This document shows, piece by piece, positions 38,781 through 62,000 of a stretch of 62,000 bases of DNA. Under the pieces are notes generated by a model. That model saw only the letters and a list, made by a program, of their open reading frames with translations, searched no databases and was not told where the DNA came from. How positions within the stretch are numbered: the first letter of the stretch is position 1; every line of letters starts with the position of its first letter. The DNA is from Cristatella mucedo (Eukaryota > Bryozoa > Phylactolaemata > Cristatellidae): positions 15,175,001 to 15,237,000 of the forward strand of contig WPIO01000001.1 in NCBI GenBank assembly GCA_009760855.2. Reading direction: 5' to 3'. The translations under genes and the position numbers were made by a program.

Positions 38781-39394
38781 GCAAGGCGCCGACATCAAGA
38801 ACCACTGTTTACGAAAACCACGAGCCCGATTTGCGGTCCGCCGAGTTTCAAAGGGCGCTAGAAGTGGAAGAAACGTGCTCTTTGGTTTGGTACGGGCGAA
38901 CAGCTTTGGTCAATCGAATGCCTCTATACACGGACAAATTAGTTGTCTATGCTTGGCCACATTTTAAACGCTAGCAGCGCTGTGCCACTGCTATGAAATC
39001 GTCTTGCATGCCTTCCAAAAAGAGTGCAATGCCTTTTTTCTTTGCCTTTAACTGCCTACAAGTAGTTCTAGTCGTTTCGTTATCTAGTAGTTTCTACATT
39101 GTTTAACGTGTTTTCCAAGGCATACCACGCATTTACTCTTTATGCACCGTCTTTCACGAGCTACATACGTTATGTTATGGATGGTGCTTATTTTTATTCA
39201 ATTTATCTCCAACATGAATTCTATAAGCCAAAAACCGAGACCTTGCTTTAGTGGCTATCTTGACGGCTGACATTCTCTGGAGTCTGAAACATAACCGGAG
39301 GTGAGGCCGCAAAAGACCGCGAATTATTTCCACCGCTAAACTATATTCATTTCCTTTGCTTTGCTTAACCTATCTCTGGGCTTTTATTTGATGA

Positions 39395-39475
39395 GGTGGG
39401 CTAGCGTCACGAGGCTTACGTGAAGCGCCTGAAGAGAAAATAAGTTCTCTTAGGCCGCTATACAAGTAATATTCA
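39395..39475 (+). repeat. tRNA-derived SINE, family 1, 3' half
   Basis: Only the CGTGAAGCGCCTGAAGAG, TAAGTTCTCTTAGGCCGC and TATACAAGTAAT tail part remains. The LINE at 39478 begins immediately after the SINE tail. Confidence 0.65.
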
Positions 39476-39477
39476 TG

Positions 39478-41225
39478 ATAATAATAATAATGCATTTGAT
39501 AAAGCGCCCTCAGAGAACTCAATCTCTTTCTAGTCGCTTTACATTTGCTGCAAAGGGAAATGCAATTGAATGGTGAGTAATATCATGCTTGATAAACAAA
39601 CAAAATGAATAACATAGATAGGGGTGACATGCACAGGGTCAGCATGCAAATGTGGTTAGTGGCAGCATGCAGTGTCAGCACGCATAAGCACATTAAGGAC
39701 GAATCATACGCACCCACTGAATGCTGTCCTAAATAGGTGTTTTTAAGTTCTTTTAAAATATGGTCAGGTCAGGGGATGTTCTGACGCAGGTCGGGAGGGA
39801 GTTCCAGGCTTTGGGAGCATACGAACTAAATGCACGGTCTCCAAAGGATTTGAGGTTTGTACGAGGTATTTCTAGACTGTTGGATTTCGAAAAGCTGGTG
39901 GTACGATGCTTGGCCTGATGGGGTAGTATATCTGAGAGATAGGCTGGAGCCAAAGAATGAAGTGACCTAAAAGTGAGCGAAAAAACCTTGAAGTCAATCC
40001 TTTGCTTGACTGGTAGCCAGTGCAGGTCGGCGAGAAGGAGAGTAATGTGGCAACTGCGATGCTCACGACAGACAAGCCTAGCTGCAGAGTTTTGCACCGG
40101 CTGCAATCGCCTGATCGCACATGCTGGTAGGCCAGTAAGCAGTGAGTTGCAGAAGACGAGACGGGATGTCACGAATGCATGGACCAACTTGGACGTGGTA
40201 ACCTTATCTAAACAAGCCCGAATTTTAGCAATGTTGTGAAGCTGAAAATAGGCAGATTTGACTGTGGAGCTGATATGGTCGTCTAACGAGAGGTCACTTT
40301 GGAATATGACACCTAGATTTCGAGCTGATTCAACTGGAGATATGCTGGCAGAGCCAATTTTGAGTTTCAGCCTTTCCAATTTCTGAATCACACTGGGTTT
40401 GCCCATAAATATTAAGTTAGTTTTATCGTCATTTAGTTTTAGAAAATTTGCTGCCACCCATGTGCTGATGTCATCAATGCATGCAGCAAGTGAGAATTGG
40501 AGGTGCTCGAAGGCTGGGAGGGATCAAAGCAAAGGTACAACTGAGTGTCATCCGCATAGAAGTGAAAGCCTAGATTGTGCTTGGCAATCACATCAGCAAG
40601 AGGCAGAGTATAAAGCATGAAAAGAACCGGACCTAGCACGGAACCCCGAGGTAACCCATATTTCAGAGGGTACCTCAGATGATCTTAGTCCATTCACGTC
40701 AATACTCTGGAATCTCCCACTGAGATAGGACCTAAACCACTGCAGAGCAGTGCCAGTGATGCCCAGGCGAGATGAGAGGCGCTCTAGAAGAACTTTGTGA
40801 TCGATGGTATCAAAAGCTGCCGAAAGACCGAGCAAAACAAGCAGAGACACTCTACCCATGTCTGCATTCCTAAGTAGGCCGTTGTATACCCGAAGCAATG
40901 CTGACTCTGTGGAGTGATTAGCTCTAAAGCCAGACTGGAACTTACTAGCAAGGTGTGAGGTTTCGATATATGAGTTCAGCTGGTCTGCCACGACCTGCTC
41001 CAGTGTCTTTGATAGGAATGGTAGAAGGGAGACTGGGCGGTAGTTGCTTAAGTTCTCTTGGTCTAGTGTAGCTTTCTTGAGAAGTGGCCTGACTACAGCT
41101 TTTTTAAAAGGTGCTGGGACATGACCTGAGGCTAACGACATATTAATGATATTAGTTATGCATGGCATCAGCAGCAGGTCAATGCAACATAGGAGCAGGA
41201 CAGTGGGAATAGGGTCCAGAGGATT
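39478..41225 (-). mobile_element. CR1/L2-like LINE, longer but broken copy
   Basis: Same family as 31848-33376 but reaching about 400 bases further 5', adding [33 protein letters not shown] and [18 protein letters not shown]. The reading frame is broken: relative to the intact copy it has a 7-base deletion near 40494 and an inserted base near 40665. The frames are 41168-40593, 40639-40439 and 40457-39753. It is therefore not functional. Confidence 0.9.
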
Positions 41226-41940
41226 ATAAGTGAATTATATTTACTATTTATTCCTTTTTCACTATTTATATTTACTATTTATTATATCACAAGTGAATTA
41301 TATGTAATCATTTTGCTGAGCTCGGCTAACACTAACGCTTATTAATAGCTGCTGTTTGTAAGGTAAGGTTCTGGTTTGATGTGACATTTGTTAGTTCATA
41401 TTCTATTAGGTAAGAACAGTGCAAAGAATTCATGCATGCCTGTATCAATAGAGGCATGAACTATGCATACTTCCACACACCGGTTGAGAAACTTGCATTG
41501 GAACATGCTAGTGACAAGTTGTTCAACGTTACCACTTTTGTCTGATTACTTCAGGAAGATTACGCAGCCTTGCTGTTATAAGAACTTCGGCCAACCGACA
41601 GCAAACCTTAGCTTAACTTTACGGGTACGAAAACCGCTATGTGCAAGCTGGAGCCGAATGCCCCGTTCTGATGGCTTGAGCATGTAAAATAAGGCATCGA
41701 ATAAACTTCCGTGAATTGGCAACAAAACCATGGCTTTACGGGAAAAAGCACAAATCAACATAAGTTTCTGTCAGTCGACAATGAGGTAGCCCATTACCAG
41801 TATATAAATCATCGAGAGAGTGCAAGTGTCAGGACCAAAAGAACGTTAGTCCGAACAGCCAAATTTGGACCAAGTCCTAACCTAAGTCTTAGCCCAGGTG
41901 TTACGTGCTCACAGTTAAGTTGCATATCATTCATTTTTAT
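41226..41940. other. AT-rich interval, nothing recognised
   Basis: Starts with imperfect repeats of TATTTACTATTTATT (41235-41285). Otherwise nothing assigned. Confidence 0.4.
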
Positions 41941-42075
41941 AGCACCCTGAGAAAACCAAATCTCCATTCAGGCGCTTCCTATATGCCACAGGGCTCGAGC
42001 CCACCTCGTCAAATGCAATAACCTTGACCTCAGTCATCCAAGGTGAGCACCTTTACTGCTGGGCCAAACCAGGGC
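41940..42075 (-). repeat. tRNA-derived SINE, family 1, inverted
   Basis: On the plus strand GGGCTCGAGCCC (B box), then TGGGCCAAACCAG (A box reversed). Together with CCTGAGAAAACC at the start it is a complete minus-strand copy. Confidence 0.75.
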
Positions 42076-42109
42076 GGCAAACCATACCAGTTCTGTAAGT
42101 CTGACATAT

Positions 42110-42225
42110 GAAAGGTTTGATTCTTGTAGCAGGGAAACCCTTTGCGCCAGCTCCACGCGGATTATAGCCACTAAGGCTTTTCTACCACTATACAAATAAG
42201 GCTGTTGCATACAGCTACTATATAT
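42110..42225 (+). repeat. tRNA-derived SINE, family 2, 3' half
   Basis: GATTATAGCCACTAAGGC, then CTACCACTATACAAATAAGG, then GCTGTTGCAT, as in the family 2 tail. Confidence 0.5.
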
Positions 42226-42881
42226 TTCATTCTAAGAAACGCAAGCAGTAACGAATACAACGTGCTCGGCACAAAGCAGTTTTATTGAATCAGTAGAACC
42301 GAGGGCAGGTGGTGACGTCCAAATGTGCACTCTATAGCAGTTGTTTTGAGGCAACAAGCCCATATGCAGCGCCATTGATTTCACAGGCAATACCGATTAA
42401 AACCCAAGAAAGAAATGTGAACTACCAGAAGTAGTAACTGAATACAGAGGAAGACAGTAACAAAAAAACCGCAAAAAACGAACAAGCAGGACATTACTGG
42501 ACTTTCACACACAATCAGTGCTAGATTAGCATTACTATAAGGAAGAGGCACCGAGTATGACTTGTCACGAGAGCATACTAGCAAGAACAGAATGCAAAGT
42601 GAACGGAATTCAAATCCCTCTTGCTCACATCCATCTGACAAAAGTGATACAACTTGCATCACCAAACTAAACTCGGCTTGTGTACTTTATCTCGCACCAG
42701 CATGAGATGGGTATTCCGCAAGGACCCACAGCCGATGATATGGCTATTCATTGTACTAGCAGCCGCATCAGCCAGGATTGGCAAGTGGCAGGCATAAGAT
42801 TACAGGAACATAGCCTGCAGGCAATCGCGATTACAAATTTTTAAAACAGATGTTCAACGGTAACAATTTTATCTGGCGACC

Positions 42882-43343
42882 TCAGCAAGACCCTGAAGCT
42901 ATGCTGTTGGTAGCATTAACAAATGATCCCCAGACTTTGCTCTTGCCTTTTTGCTGTACACATACCAAACTGTGAGGACAGACTGGACTTGCATTCCTGG
43001 AAGTGATATAAGGTTGCATAGGCAGGTCTGAAAAATTGCCATATACTACCCCAGCCTGACCACACCGGCTGATGCATTGCCTTGTAACTGCTGGTTGTAA
43101 CTCGGCACAGGCAACCATCTCCGTCAAACTCAGCACCCAATGTGACATGCCAGCACACGGATTTGTGACCTTGAGGCCAGTCACTTTACTACATCCTCCA
43201 CTTCTTCGGCCTAGTCCACGGTCTACGTTTGCCTTCAATTGTAGATGGCTTTTGATGCTTGCAGTGCATGGATCAAGTACGGCCTTGCCTCCTACAGTCA
43301 GTGCAGCAAAGTTTAACCACAAGGTACATGCGATTGTCACCAA
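42882..43343 (-). CDS. Hypothetical 153-residue Cys-rich open frame
   Basis: Open minus-strand frame between the LINE cluster and UPF1. The start is weakly hydrophobic (IACTLWLNFAALTVGG), so a poor signal peptide is possible. There are about eleven cysteines and three N-glycosylation sequons (NFS, NAS, NAT), as a small secreted protein might have. No family is recognised, no clear flanking splice sites. It could equally be chance. Confidence 0.2.
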   Translation of the reverse strand: MVTIACTLWLNFAALTVGGKAVLDPCTASIKSHLQLKANVDRGLGRRSGGCSKVTGLKVTNPCAGMSHWVLSLTEMVACAELQPAVTRQCISRCGQAGVVYGNFSDLPMQPYITSRNASPVCPHSLVCVQQKGKSKVWGSFVNATNSIASGSC

Positions 43344-43399
43344 ACAGAAAAAAGCACACCCTTAAGGCAGTATATTCATCAACAGTTCAATGTCAAATG

Positions 43400-44690
43400 T
43401 AGTGAGACCGCAAAAAGATTACCGGGACCCAGTGCCTTAGCTAGGCATTAGAATCGTTACAGGCTTCAATCGCTTCAGGCCCACCTGGTCATGTATTGAG
43501 ATCGAAATACCATGTGACCAGAACCCAGCACAGTACTAGGATGAACAGTCGATTGTGTCACATTTCGCGGACAGGTAACAAGAGCCTTGGTAGCCAACTC
43601 ACGAATAAAGTCAAGGGAAAGGTAGAAGGCACCCTATTTGACATAAACTTGTTTTCGTCTACACCTGATGTGAACTGATGTAAGATAGGACCTAAATTCT
43701 AACCGGGCTTCAAAATACTAGCAATTTTGAAAACTGGAAATTCAGGTCAGCACAACTTAAAAGCTGCCTCGATGTTGCTCTGTTGCGTCAGCACTCGGAT
43801 ATACTTAAACTTAACTTCTCAGAAGAGAACAGAGCAGTCCAAATAAGAGACTGGTTGAGTGTGAGTACTTGGTGGTTTGTCTACATGCCAGCTGTGCTAC
43901 TCATTTGAATCTTTGTTGAGTCAGACGCCTTGGTGCACTGAAAGCCAAGGTGGCTGTGAGTACACCACATTAACTAGCCTTTCATCACTAATTTGTAGGT
44001 TCACCCACCATCACAAAGCTTGATTTTCTGCAATTATGGACACGGATAGCAATACGTATTGAACCAAAATAAGAAATAAACACCTCCAGCGATGTACGAC
44101 CAGAGCTGAACTCACATTTCTAATTTGAGAAGTATTGACCGAACTATGGAAATTTGTGACACAAAGCAACACCGTAAATGAAGCTACTTAAAAGCAGTCA
44201 CGCACCTCAACAAGCTAAACACATTTACCTTTATGCACCAAGGTTCAACAAGTTGGGACACAAGGCGCATACAGTGGAGATCCAAAAAAATATTTCATTT
44301 GTAGATATACTGCTCTGGTAGTTATACAGGGCTTGTACTATCAAATTAAAAAAAATATGTAGAAATCGTCAAACTCCCAAGTCTAACATGCTAGTCTTTT
44401 GAAAGGCACCTTAAACAAATAATCGATCTTGGGAATTTTTTTTAGTATTTTATCAACATTTAACAATTAACGGTTTCACAGAATGACGAGCACAAAACAA
44501 CAGACATATATTTATGTGACACGGGCAGAAAAATGCCACAAAACAAGGCCAACAGCTGAGATGGGTCGATAGATAATAACTAAATAAACTCAAGTATGAC
44601 GATAAAGAAGCTCTGATGATAGCCACAGCAGGATTGCCGCTGCCAATCCGTCACATTCGTTTGACACCACACCTATATTACTGAAATACC
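43400..44690. other. Intergenic, nothing firm
   Basis: No gene or recognised repeat before the UPF1 3' flank. Confidence 0.4.
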
Positions 44691-44691
44691 A

Positions 44692-44697
44692 TTTATT
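44692..44697 (-). promoter_or_regulatory. Candidate UPF1 polyadenylation signal
   Basis: AATAAA on the minus strand about 415 nt past the UPF1 stop codon. Assigned by position only. Confidence 0.35.
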
Positions 44698-44719
44698 AAA
44701 GACTCAAGGCCTTTATCGG

Positions 44720-45060
44720 CTACTAGTTCCAAACCGGGTGGCTCGTCCGGTCCATCGACAATAGCACAGCTTCCAGATCACACTACTTCCAGTCTGAGCT
44801 TTAATAGATTCCTTTCAAATACAGAATCAACTTCAAATCCACCGTTAAGCTTACAGGTCGCTTCACCTGCTTACCTATCCGATCTCCATGCTACTACATT
44901 GTGCTCTGGCACCACCAAACCAAACCAAACCACCCAACCCCCAGCGTCTAGTCACCTCACCATTTCTAGCACTAAACCGAAGTGTTTGGTGATTCATCAA
45001 TGGCAAACTAGATTAACCATGACACCAAGAACAAAAGAAAACGTATGCAACATCAGCACA
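44720..45060 (+). pseudogene. LINE 3' end fragment in UPF1 3' flank
   Basis: Shares broken blocks with 6890-7090 (AGAATCAACTTCAAATC, CATGCTACTACATTGTG, AGCACTAAACCGAAGTGTTT). It lies opposite the likely UPF1 3' UTR, so the messenger may carry it antisense. Confidence 0.55.
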
Positions 45061-45111
45061 ACCAAAGGTATGTCCAAATACTATACCTGCGGTGCAGCCA
45101 AGTGTAAAGTT

Positions 45112-62000
<16,889 letters not shown>

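Overview
The window is nuclear DNA of an animal. It carries spliced genes with GT-AG introns, orthologues of metazoan HMG-CoA reductase (with a sterol-sensing membrane domain), farnesyl diphosphate synthase and the RNA helicase UPF1, and a dense background of non-LTR retrotransposons, tRNA-derived SINEs, solo LTRs, a MITE and microsatellites. I could not fix the phylum. The proteins are clearly metazoan but divergent from vertebrates, so an invertebrate, possibly a sponge or another early-branching animal, is a guess.

Layout. Positions 1-7.6 kb are a repeat graveyard: SINEs, broken CR1/L2-like LINE pieces and a decayed multicopy-family pseudogene. Positions 8.1-25.4 kb (minus strand) hold HMG-CoA reductase in 16 coding exons. 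The modelled exons total 2790 nt, in frame throughout, for 929 residues. All four catalytic residues are present. Positions 25.4-28.0 kb are a divergent intergenic region with a CpG-rich core. Positions 28.0-29.2 kb (plus strand) hold an intronless farnesyl diphosphate synthase. Positions 29.6-42 kb are mostly transposable elements: two related LINE copies, two solo LTRs with 4-bp target duplications, SINEs and a copia fragment. Positions 45.1-62 kb (minus strand) hold UPF1: 18 coding exons encoding the C-terminal 1030 residues, with the first exon(s) beyond the right edge.

Function. HMG-CoA reductase makes mevalonate and farnesyl diphosphate synthase makes the C15 product of the same pathway. 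Here they lie head to head with start codons 2.6 kb apart, so they could share a divergent promoter. This is the most interesting arrangement in the window. The reductase also has a strong donor site straddling an in-frame stop. Splicing there adds a 28-residue tail that restores the serine equivalent to the AMPK target of mammals, while retention of the intron ends the protein just before it. UPF1 is the core nonsense-mediated decay helicase and has no evident functional link to the other two.

All exon limits were read by eye from splice signals, reading-frame continuity and recalled family sequences. No alignment or transcript was available.
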